A stretch of 64,000 bases of DNA from Mesorhizobium sp. J8 (GTDB lineage Bacteria; Pseudomonadota; Alphaproteobacteria; Rhizobiales; Rhizobiaceae), in NCBI RefSeq assembly GCF_016591715.1, contig NZ_AP024109.1:2976001-3040000 (forward strand), given 5' to 3'. This document shows positions 45,593 through 51,988 of the stretch, one piece after another. Below the pieces are notes generated by a model. That model was not told where the DNA came from and made no database searches. It worked only from the letters and a program-made list of their open reading frames with translations. The translations under genes were made by a program, and so were the position numbers. Numbering within the stretch: the first letter of the stretch is position 1; each line of letters opens with the position of its first letter.

Positions 45593-46324
45593 ATGAATAC
45601 CTTGCCCGATACGGCCAGCCCCCTCTACGAGAAGGTCAAGGACTATATCCTGACCAATATCGGGACCGGCAAGTGGAGCAAGGACAGCAAGCTGCCGTCC
45701 GAGAATGAATTCGTCGCGGCGCTCGGCGTATCGCGCATGACCGTCCACCGCGCCTTGCGGGAATTGACCTCGGCCGGTTTCCTGATCCGGCTGCAGGGCG
45801 TAGGGACGTTCATCGCACCGCCCCGGCCGCAATCGACGCTGATCGAGATCAACAACATCGCGGCCGAGATCGTCGCGCGCGGCAACAGGCACCGCTCCGA
45901 GGTTCTCGTCCTCGAAAGGATCATGCCGACCAAGGAGCTTTCGCTGTCCTTCGAATTCGCCAAGCGCGCGGCGATCTATCATTCGGTGGTCGTCAACTTC
46001 GAGAACGACCTGCCTGTGCAACTGGAAGAGCGCTTCGTCAATCCGAGCCTGATCCCCGACTATGACAAGCAGGATTTCTCGAAGACGGCGACCTACGATT
46101 ACCTGATGCAGAAGACGCCTGTGACCGAGGTCGAGCACATCATTTCCGCTGTCCCGGCCGATGCCGAAACGGCGCGGCGCCTCGCCATCGACATCGGCAG
46201 TTGCTGCCTTCTTCTGCATCGCCGGACCTGGACGGGCGCGGTCGTCGCCACCATCAGCAAGCTGACCTATGTCGGCAGCCGCTACTCGCTCGGCAGCCGT
46301 TATTCTCCGTCGCGCAAGACCTGA
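45593..46324 (+). CDS. GntR-family regulator, HutC/UTRA type
   Basis: A 243-residue regulator. The N-terminal winged HTH (SPLYEKVKDYILTNIGTGKWSKDSKLPSENEFVAALGVSRMTVHRALRELTSAG) and the UTRA ligand domain (IEINNIAAEIVARGNRHRSEVL, ERFVNPSLIPDY) are strikingly like HutC, the urocanate-responsive repressor of histidine use. No hut enzyme gene is near, so the ligand has probably changed. ATG at 45593 with GAAGGGA upstream; the frame is open to 45557. Likely autoregulated with the three 22-bp sites. Confidence 0.9.
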   Translation: MNTLPDTASPLYEKVKDYILTNIGTGKWSKDSKLPSENEFVAALGVSRMTVHRALRELTSAGFLIRLQGVGTFIAPPRPQSTLIEINNIAAEIVARGNRHRSEVLVLERIMPTKELSLSFEFAKRAAIYHSVVVNFENDLPVQLEERFVNPSLIPDYDKQDFSKTATYDYLMQKTPVTEVEHIISAVPADAETARRLAIDIGSCCLLLHRRTWTGAVVATISKLTYVGSRYSLGSRYSPSRKT

Positions 46325-46408
46325 GGCGGCCAGGACTATTCCCCTTGGCGAGTTATGAGTGGAGCCCGCGCAAATGCTGCCAAGAGCGCGGAAATCAGCC
46401 TCTCCAGC

Positions 46409-46430
46409 TTGTATATGCATGTATGTATTT
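46409..46430 (+). promoter_or_regulatory. Operator copy 3 of the GntR/HutC-like regulator (predicted)
   Basis: TTGTATATGCATGTATGTATTT, upstream of the transporter genes in the 269-bp spacer after the regulator. It ends five bases before a TTGACA -35 box, so a bound repressor would block the promoter. Confidence 0.75.
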
Positions 46431-46435
46431 TAACC

Positions 46436-46465
46436 TTGACATCCATCGCCGCCGACGTTGAATAT
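46436..46465 (+). promoter_or_regulatory. Sigma-70-type promoter of the TauABC-like operon (predicted)
   Basis: TTGACA at 46436-46441, an 18-bp spacer, and GAATAT at 46460-46465. It sits immediately downstream of operator copy 3 and 128 bp before the solute-binding protein start. The -35 is perfect; the -10 is weak. Confidence 0.5.
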
Positions 46466-46593
46466 CGTTTCACTTCCGTCGACGTGGCAGGTAAGACGCC
46501 GAGGCACAGTGCCGCAAGAAGCAGAAGCCGCATTCTCACCAGACGGGAAGTTTGGTTCAAAAAAAGCGCTCTGAATCATCAAGGGGAACAAGG

Positions 46594-47598
46594 ATGATGC
46601 GTAACCTCACAGGACAATTCCGTGCGCTCGTGGTGGCGGCCACCCTCGGCTTCGCCCCGCTGGCCCACGCGGCCGATACGGCCATTCCCGCGACGCCCGA
46701 GGCCGGATCGTTCAAGATCGGCATAGAGCCGTGGCTCGGTTACGGACAATGGCATGTCGCCGAAGCCAAGGGCCTGTTCAAGGCGAGCGGTCTGTCGGAC
46801 GTGCAGATCGTCAACTTCACCGAGGACAAGGATATCAATGCCGCCCTGGCGAGCGGCCAGCTCGACGCGGCGAACATCGCCACCCATACCGCCATGGGCA
46901 TGGTCGCGGCCGGCCTGCCGGTCAAGATCGTGTTGTTGCTCGACGTCTCGATGACGGCCGACGCCATGATCGCCGGCAAGGACGTCAACTCCATCGCCGA
47001 TCTCAAGGGCAAGCAGGTCGCCTTCGAGGAAGGCACGACCAGCGACATCCTGCTGAAATACGCTCTCGCCAAGAACGGCATGTCGATCGCCGACGTCCAG
47101 CCGGTTCCGATGCCGGCCGCGGATGCCGGCAGCGCGCTGATCGCCGGCCGCGTCCCGGTCGCGGTCACCTATGAGCCGTATCTCACCACGGCCAAGGCGC
47201 AGAACAAGGACGTCAAGTTTCTATTCACCGCCGGCGAGGACCCCGGCCTGATCAGCGACGTGTTGGTGGTACGCGACGAGGTTATCAAGTCGCGGCCCGG
47301 CCAGGTGCTTGCCATGATCAAGGCCTGGGATGCCGCGCTCAAGGACTACAATGCCGACACGCCCGGCGGCCGCGCCATCATCTCCAAGGCGGTCGGCTCG
47401 AGCGTCGAGGACCTGAATACCGCCTTCGACGGCGTGCGCTACTATTCGCTTGCTGAGAACAAGGACGCTCTGACGGGCGATTTTTCCACCAAGACGTTCG
47501 CCGACGTCGAGGCCGCGGCCAAGAATGCCGGGCTTCTCCAGTCCGACGTGACGCCGGAGCAGATGATCGATCCGGCCTTCGTCAAGGCCGCGCAGTAG
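46594..47598 (+). CDS. ABC transporter substrate-binding protein, TauA/SsuA (NMT1) type
   Basis: A 334-residue protein with a signal peptide (RALVVAATLGFAPLAHAA) and the NMT1/SsuA fold: IGIEPWLGYGQWHVAEAKGLFKASGL, DINAALASGQLDAANIA, GKQVAFEEGTTSDILLKYAL. The family captures taurine, alkanesulfonates, nitrate or thiamine precursors in the periplasm. A sulfonate would fit the island's dehydrogenases. ATG at 46594 has AAGGGGAACAAGG upstream. First gene of a three-gene transporter operon. Confidence 0.92.
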   Translation: MMRNLTGQFRALVVAATLGFAPLAHAADTAIPATPEAGSFKIGIEPWLGYGQWHVAEAKGLFKASGLSDVQIVNFTEDKDINAALASGQLDAANIATHTAMGMVAAGLPVKIVLLLDVSMTADAMIAGKDVNSIADLKGKQVAFEEGTTSDILLKYALAKNGMSIADVQPVPMPAADAGSALIAGRVPVAVTYEPYLTTAKAQNKDVKFLFTAGEDPGLISDVLVVRDEVIKSRPGQVLAMIKAWDAALKDYNADTPGGRAIISKAVGSSVEDLNTAFDGVRYYSLAENKDALTGDFSTKTFADVEAAAKNAGLLQSDVTPEQMIDPAFVKAAQ

Positions 47599-47621
47599 AC
47601 CGGGTCGTGGCGGCCGCCGAG

Positions 47622-48473
47622 ATGTCCGACGAGCCTGCTGTCAAGGCGAACCCGCCCGATCCTGCCGCCAGGAAAGCGATGCGACGCCGCCGATCCTCCG
47701 GGATCGGCGCGCCCATCGCGCGCTCCCGTTTCCTGATCATCGCCGTGGCGGTTTTTGCCGGCCTCGGCCTAGCCTGGTGGGCGGCGACGGGCCTTGAACT
47801 GGTCAAGCCGATCTTCCTGCCGTCGCCCGCCAGCGTGGCGACGCAGCTCGGCAAGCTCTGGGCCGACGGCACGCTGCTCATCGATCTTAAGGCCTCGATA
47901 TACCGTATTTCGGTCGGCTTTCTCATCGCCTCGGCGCTCGCCATTCCGATCGGCGTGCTGATCGGCAGCTTTCGGACCTGGGAGGCGGCCATCGAGCCGC
48001 TGGTCGATTTCATCCGCTACATGCCGGTGGTCGCCTTCGTGCCCCTCTCCATCCTGTGGGCGGGGACGAGCGACGCCCAGAAATTCCTGATCATCTTCAT
48101 CGGCACTTTCTTCCAGCAGGTGTTGATGATCATGGACAACGTCAAGCGCGTGCCGGCTGACTTCGTCGGCCTCGGCAGGACGCTCGGCCTGCCGGATCGC
48201 AAGATCCTGACGCGTATCGTGGTGCCCAGCGCCTTGCCGGGCATCTGGGACACGCTGCGCATCAGCCTCGGCTGGGCATGGACCTGGCTTGTGCTCGCCG
48301 AACTTGTCGCCGCGACCTCCGGGCTCGGCTATCGCATCACCGTCTCGCAGCGCTATTTCCAGACCAACACCATCATCGGCTACATCCTTCTGCTCGGTAT
48401 TCTTGGCCTGATTACCGATCAGGTCATGAAGGCGCTGGGCAAAGTGCTGTTCCGTCAGGACAGCCGTTCATGA
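47622..48473 (+). CDS. ABC transporter permease, TauC/SsuC type
   Basis: About 283 residues with six membrane segments and the permease EAA-type loop (ADFVGLGRTLGLPDRKILTRIVVPSALPGIWDTLRI). It belongs to the BPD_transp_1 taurine/sulfonate/nitrate group. The start is uncertain: ATG at 47622 or GTG at 47607, neither with a strong ribosome binding site. It lies between the binding protein and ATPase genes with short spacers, so expression as one operon is expected. Confidence 0.92.
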   Translation: MSDEPAVKANPPDPAARKAMRRRRSSGIGAPIARSRFLIIAVAVFAGLGLAWWAATGLELVKPIFLPSPASVATQLGKLWADGTLLIDLKASIYRISVGFLIASALAIPIGVLIGSFRTWEAAIEPLVDFIRYMPVVAFVPLSILWAGTSDAQKFLIIFIGTFFQQVLMIMDNVKRVPADFVGLGRTLGLPDRKILTRIVVPSALPGIWDTLRISLGWAWTWLVLAELVAATSGLGYRITVSQRYFQTNTIIGYILLLGILGLITDQVMKALGKVLFRQDSRS

Positions 48474-48486
48474 TGAGGCAGGGCCG

Positions 48487-49269
48487 ATGAATTCCCCCAA
48501 GCTGCGGATCAAAGGTCTCCACAAGAGCTTCGGCACCGGCGCGCGGCGCACCGAAGTGCTGCGCGACATCAATCTCGACCTAGCCGACAACGAGTTCGTG
48601 TCGCTGGTCGGCACGTCGGGCTGCGGCAAGAGCACGCTGCTGTCGATCGTCGCCGGATTGCAGGATTTCGACTCCGGCGAACTCGACATCGACGGGTCGC
48701 CGATCCTGAAGCCAGGTCTCGATCGCGGCGTCGTCTTCCAGTCCTATACGCTGCTGCCCTGGCTGACGGCGCAGCAGAACATCGAGTTCGCCCTCAAGGC
48801 CGCCGGTCATGACCGCGCCACCTGCCGCAGGATCGCGCTCGAGCATCTGGACTTGGTCAAGCTGCCGCATTCGGCCAATCTATATCCATCCGAACTTTCG
48901 GGCGGCATGAAGCAGCGTGTCGCCATCGCGCGCGCGCTTTCCTACCGCCCTAAGATGCTCTTGATGGACGAGCCTTTCGGCGCGCTCGATGCCCTGACCA
49001 GGCATCAGATGCAGGAACTGCTGACCCAGATCTGGGAGGAGCACAGGCTGACCGTGCTCTTCGTCACCCACGATGTCGAGGAGGCCGTCTTTCTGTCGGA
49101 CCGCATCGTCGTCATGGGCATCGGGCCGGGCCGCATCATGCGAACCTTCGACGTCGGCATCGAGCGGCCGCGCCGCGAAGAGGTCATGGAGAGCCCCGCG
49201 TTCATGGACCTGCAGCGCAATGTCCACAAGGCCATTCGCGAGGCCTCCAGGCGCCCTGAAATGGCTTGA
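48487..49269 (+). CDS. ABC transporter ATP-binding protein, TauB/SsuB type
   Basis: A 260-residue ATPase. Walker A GTSGCGKSTLLSIVAG near residue 41, Q-loop VVFQSYTLLPWLTAQQNI, signature LSGGMKQRVAIARAL, Walker B LLMDEPFGALDALTR and H-loop VLFVTHDVEEAVFLSDRI are all intact. The family drives import of taurine, sulfonates or nitrate. Last gene of the transporter operon, 13 bp after the permease. Confidence 0.94.
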   Translation: MNSPKLRIKGLHKSFGTGARRTEVLRDINLDLADNEFVSLVGTSGCGKSTLLSIVAGLQDFDSGELDIDGSPILKPGLDRGVVFQSYTLLPWLTAQQNIEFALKAAGHDRATCRRIALEHLDLVKLPHSANLYPSELSGGMKQRVAIARALSYRPKMLLMDEPFGALDALTRHQMQELLTQIWEEHRLTVLFVTHDVEEAVFLSDRIVVMGIGPGRIMRTFDVGIERPRREEVMESPAFMDLQRNVHKAIREASRRPEMA

Positions 49270-49298
49270 AGCGGGTTCAGCGTTCATTGGAACGCGGT

Positions 49299-49355
49299 GG
49301 CGCGCAACGGACCTTTGCAAGGAGAGCCACCTGCCGCTTCGGTCCGTTGCGCGCC
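49299..49355. terminator. Long inverted repeat at a convergent gene junction
   Basis: GGCGCGCAACGGACC at 49299-49313 pairs perfectly with GGTCCGTTGCGCGCC at 49341-49355 across a 27-nt loop. It sits 30 bp after the ATPase gene and 32 bp from the stop of the opposing membrane protein gene, a place where a bidirectional terminator is expected. There is no clear T-run. Confidence 0.55.
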
Positions 49356-49386
49356 GCGCCCGGTCGGTTTTGCCGGCCGTGCGAGG

Positions 49387-49794
49387 TCAAAACAGCTTGG
49401 CGGTCGCCATGCAAAACACGGTGATGACCAGCAACCCGCCCGCGATGCGTTCGCCTCTGGTCATTTTTGCCCGCAGCTCGGTTTGCGTCGCTTGGTCGGC
49501 GCCGGCCAACTGTCTGCTGGAGGAGGCGACAAGGGCGCCCTGTACGCCGGCAGCGATCAGCGCCGTCAAAATGCCCAGCGCCAGTACCTTCTCCATCGGG
49601 CCGAACGCGCCCTCGTGGAAGAAATACCAAAGCAGTATGCCGGTCAGGAACACCACGCCGGAGGCGCCGAGCTGCGGCCGGATGAAGCGTTCCGCCTTGA
49701 TCTCAGGATCGCGGGCAACCGCAATGGTCGTGCCGGCCCAGAACACGCCGGCCATGACATGCAGGCCGATGGTGATGATGTAGACATATTGCAT
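49387..49794 (-). CDS. Small integral membrane protein, divergent from MarR
   Basis: A 135-residue protein with four hydrophobic segments (IITIGLHVMAGVFWAGT; GVVFLTGILLWYFF; VLALGILTALIAAGVQGALVA; GGLLVITVFCMATAKLF). The first segment, with HVMAGVFWAG, resembles the heme/copper-type membrane domains of CopD/DUF2269-like proteins, but the match is weak. It is divergent from a MarR regulator with a palindrome between them, so it is probably under that regulator. Confidence 0.72.
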   Translation of the reverse strand: MQYVYIITIGLHVMAGVFWAGTTIAVARDPEIKAERFIRPQLGASGVVFLTGILLWYFFHEGAFGPMEKVLALGILTALIAAGVQGALVASSSRQLAGADQATQTELRAKMTRGERIAGGLLVITVFCMATAKLF

Positions 49795-49864
49795 GACCGA
49801 ATTCCTCTCATTCGCCCGCCGCCTGCGCGCCGCAACAAGGACGATGCGTCATTATTAAGCCAAA

Positions 49865-49878
49865 GTTAGATATCTAAC
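49865..49878. promoter_or_regulatory. Perfect 14-bp palindrome, predicted MarR operator
   Basis: GTTAGATATCTAAC, followed by a second partial half (GATTAGATGTC). It lies in the AT-rich spacer between the divergent membrane protein and MarR genes; MarR regulators characteristically bind such sites in shared promoters. Confidence 0.7.
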
Positions 49879-49940
49879 GATTAGATGTCAATGCATGAAG
49901 CCGAATTCCACCTTGTCATTGCTTGCTCTACTGTCAGGTC

Positions 49941-50372
49941 ATGACACCGTTTGATCGCCCGCCCGTCGGCATGAATCTCGCCCGCACCTCGAAAGTGGTG
50001 GCGCAGGCCTTTGATGCCGCCCTGGCCGAGGCCGGCGGAACGTTGCCGGTCTGGCTGACCTTGCTGTCGGTCAAGTCGAAGGAACTCGCGAACCAGCGCG
50101 AGCTTGCCGGCATGATCGGCATCCAGGGCGCGACGCTGACGCACCACCTCAACGCCATGGAGGGGCAAGGGTTGCTGACGCGCCGCCGCGATCCGGAGAA
50201 CCGGAGGGTCCATCAGGTGGCGCTGACCGAAGCCGGCGAAGCGCTGTTCGAGAACCTCCGTCTAGCGGCCGTCGCTTTCGACAAGAGGCTGCGGGCCGGT
50301 ATTCCCGATGACAGGCTGGCCGAATTCGCTGAGGTGCTTGCGGCGCTGCGGGCGAATGTGGAGGGCATTTAG
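49941..50372 (+). CDS. MarR-family regulator
   Basis: A 143-residue MarR protein: the winged helix reads NQRELAGMIGIQGATLTHHLNAMEGQGLLTRRRDPENRRVHQVALTEAG, including the conserved DxR-like wing. Helices at both ends would form the dimer interface. ATG at 49941 is preferred; the frame is open to 49923. It probably represses the divergent membrane protein gene and itself. The ligand is unknown. Confidence 0.88.
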   Translation: MTPFDRPPVGMNLARTSKVVAQAFDAALAEAGGTLPVWLTLLSVKSKELANQRELAGMIGIQGATLTHHLNAMEGQGLLTRRRDPENRRVHQVALTEAGEALFENLRLAAVAFDKRLRAGIPDDRLAEFAEVLAALRANVEGI

Positions 50373-50398
50373 TTGTGTTGATTCGGTTGGCAGCCAAT

Positions 50399-50425
50399 GC
50401 TATATGACTACACTAGTCATATAGC
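50399..50425. promoter_or_regulatory. 12-bp perfect inverted repeat, toxin-antitoxin operator
   Basis: GCTATATGACTA, spacer CAC, TAGTCATATAGC, directly before the antitoxin ribosome binding site (GGAGCCTGGCG). Phd/YefM antitoxins repress their own promoters by binding such palindromes, so this is very likely the autoregulatory site. Confidence 0.8.
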
Positions 50426-50436
50426 GGAGCCTGGCG

Positions 50437-50679
50437 ATGCGAGAAATTCAACTGAAGGATGCCAAGGCGACACTTTCGGCAGTCGTCGATGAGGCCGTTG
50501 CGGGAGAGCCTGCCGTCATCACGCGGCACGGCCGCAAGCAAGCCGTGATCCTGTCGTTCAAGGAGTACGAAAGGCTGTCACGCGTGCCAAGCTTTGGACG
50601 GTTGCTGGCGGCGTTTCCCGGGGACGAAGACGACATTGCCCCCCGCCTGCGCAAACCCGTCCGCAAGGTTGACCTATAG
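50437..50679 (+). CDS. Phd/YefM-family antitoxin
   Basis: An 80-residue antitoxin: the N-terminal fold EIQLKDAKATLSAVVDEAVAGEPAVITRHGRKQAVILSFKEYERL is typical of Phd/YefM DNA-binding dimers, and the charged C-terminus (GDEDDIAPRLRKPVRKVDL) would wrap the toxin. It is followed after 17 bp by a PIN-domain toxin gene and preceded by a palindromic operator. Confidence 0.92.
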   Translation: MREIQLKDAKATLSAVVDEAVAGEPAVITRHGRKQAVILSFKEYERLSRVPSFGRLLAAFPGDEDDIAPRLRKPVRKVDL

Positions 50680-50696
50680 GGGCGGCCTTTCAGCCT

Positions 50697-51152
50697 ATGT
50701 TTTTGCTCGACACCAACATCATTTCGGCAATGGCGCCGTCCAAAAGGAATCAGCGGGCGGAGTTGGCCGATTGGCTCGATCAGGCCAGCAATTATTTGTT
50801 TTTATCCGTAGTCACGGCATCGGAGATCACCGCTGGAATCGCGAAAGCCGAGCGCGAGGGCGCAACGACGAAAACAGCATTGCTTCGCCAGTGGTGGCAG
50901 GCAATTGAATACCTTTATGGCGAGAGGATACTGCCTCTCGATCTCCGCGCGGCGCATGCCGCAGGATTGATCCGTGATCGTGTCCGGGCTCATCAACCAG
51001 GATTTGAGGACATTGCGATCGCCGCGACAGCCGAAGTGCATGGCTTGACGATCCTGACAGGCAACGAGCGCCATTTTGCACCTCTTGGCGTGCCGATGCT
51101 CAATCCGCTGAAGGTGTTACCATCCCTACCTAGCGAACCGCCTCAGTCGTAA
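50697..51152 (+). CDS. VapC/FitB-like PIN-domain toxin
   Basis: A 151-residue PIN-domain ribonuclease. The acidic active-site residues can be seen: Asp in FLLDTNIIS, Glu in ASEITAGI, Asp in PGFEDIAIAA and the later NERHF region. It would cleave RNA when released from the antitoxin. It is the second gene of the pair. Its last bases overlap the 3' end of the opposing deacetylase gene by 10 bp. Confidence 0.92.
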   Translation: MFLLDTNIISAMAPSKRNQRAELADWLDQASNYLFLSVVTASEITAGIAKAEREGATTKTALLRQWWQAIEYLYGERILPLDLRAAHAAGLIRDRVRAHQPGFEDIAIAATAEVHGLTILTGNERHFAPLGVPMLNPLKVLPSLPSEPPQS

Positions 51153-51877
51153 CCCGCAATCGCGCCGAAGGCGTAGTGGCGCAGCCTCAACGCCGCGATC
51201 AGCGCCGTCAGTTTCGCCTTGCCGTCGAAGGCGTCCTGGAACATCTCGTCATGCATGAGCAGGATCAGCTTGTTCGGCCTGGCGAAATGACCGTAACCGA
51301 ACAGATGGTCGATCTCGCTCACCAGATGGTCGACGCTCTGCACGGGCTTGCCGCTGTCCTCGTGCACCCACTCATGATCCCAGCCGTAGAGCCAGAAACC
51401 CGACGCCGCCACGAATTCGTAGTCCGGATCCTCGCGTCCGGCCTCCGCCAGCCCGAGCGAATTGTCGTCCTTGGAGTAATTGGGCAGCCGGAACACGTCG
51501 CGTCCCGGCAGACGCGCGTGCACGGCCGGCTTCAGGCCGAGCACGGCATTGGCCCTCAGCATGTCGGCGACCACGCCTTCGGTATCGCCGTAGAAATGCC
51601 GGTAGTGATTATAGGCATGGCTGTAGCTGTGGTTGCCGATCGTCACCAGCGGCATCGATTTCGCCCGCTGCAGCAGCGCGCGGTTGGCTGCGTTCGCCTC
51701 GGCATGCATGCCGACCATAAACAAAGTCGCCGGCACCTGTTCGGCCTGCAGCACGTCGAGGATGTTGCCGGTGCCGTTCAGCGGACCGTCGTCGAACGTG
51801 AGGTAAATCGTACGATCGGCAGACAAGGCGGGAGATGCGACAAGCAGCAGGAACGGCAGGATATAACGAAGCGGCAT
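51143..51877 (-). CDS. Exported polysaccharide deacetylase-like protein
   Basis: A 244-residue NodB-homology (carbohydrate esterase 4) protein. A signal peptide (LRYILPFLLLVASPALSA) is followed by IYLTFDDGPLNGTGNILDVL with the metal Asp pair, GNHSYSHAYNHYRHF with the His-x3-His zinc ligands, and LRLPNYSK-like RLPGRDVFRLPN. It probably removes N- or O-acetyl groups from an envelope glycan. The start is ATG at 51877; the frame is open to 51958. Neighbours give no glycan context. Confidence 0.88.
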   Translation of the reverse strand: MPLRYILPFLLLVASPALSADRTIYLTFDDGPLNGTGNILDVLQAEQVPATLFMVGMHAEANAANRALLQRAKSMPLVTIGNHSYSHAYNHYRHFYGDTEGVVADMLRANAVLGLKPAVHARLPGRDVFRLPNYSKDDNSLGLAEAGREDPDYEFVAASGFWLYGWDHEWVHEDSGKPVQSVDHLVSEIDHLFGYGHFARPNKLILLMHDEMFQDAFDGKAKLTALIAALRLRHYAFGAIAGYD

Positions 51878-51988
51878 TCGCAAAACCCGCTTGCGATCAC
51901 CGCAAGACGCTATGGCAGCGTGGGTCTTATCGAACGTGACTGCGCGGGGAAGCGCCATTTGCCGGCCTCACCTGAATATCGGCGCATC

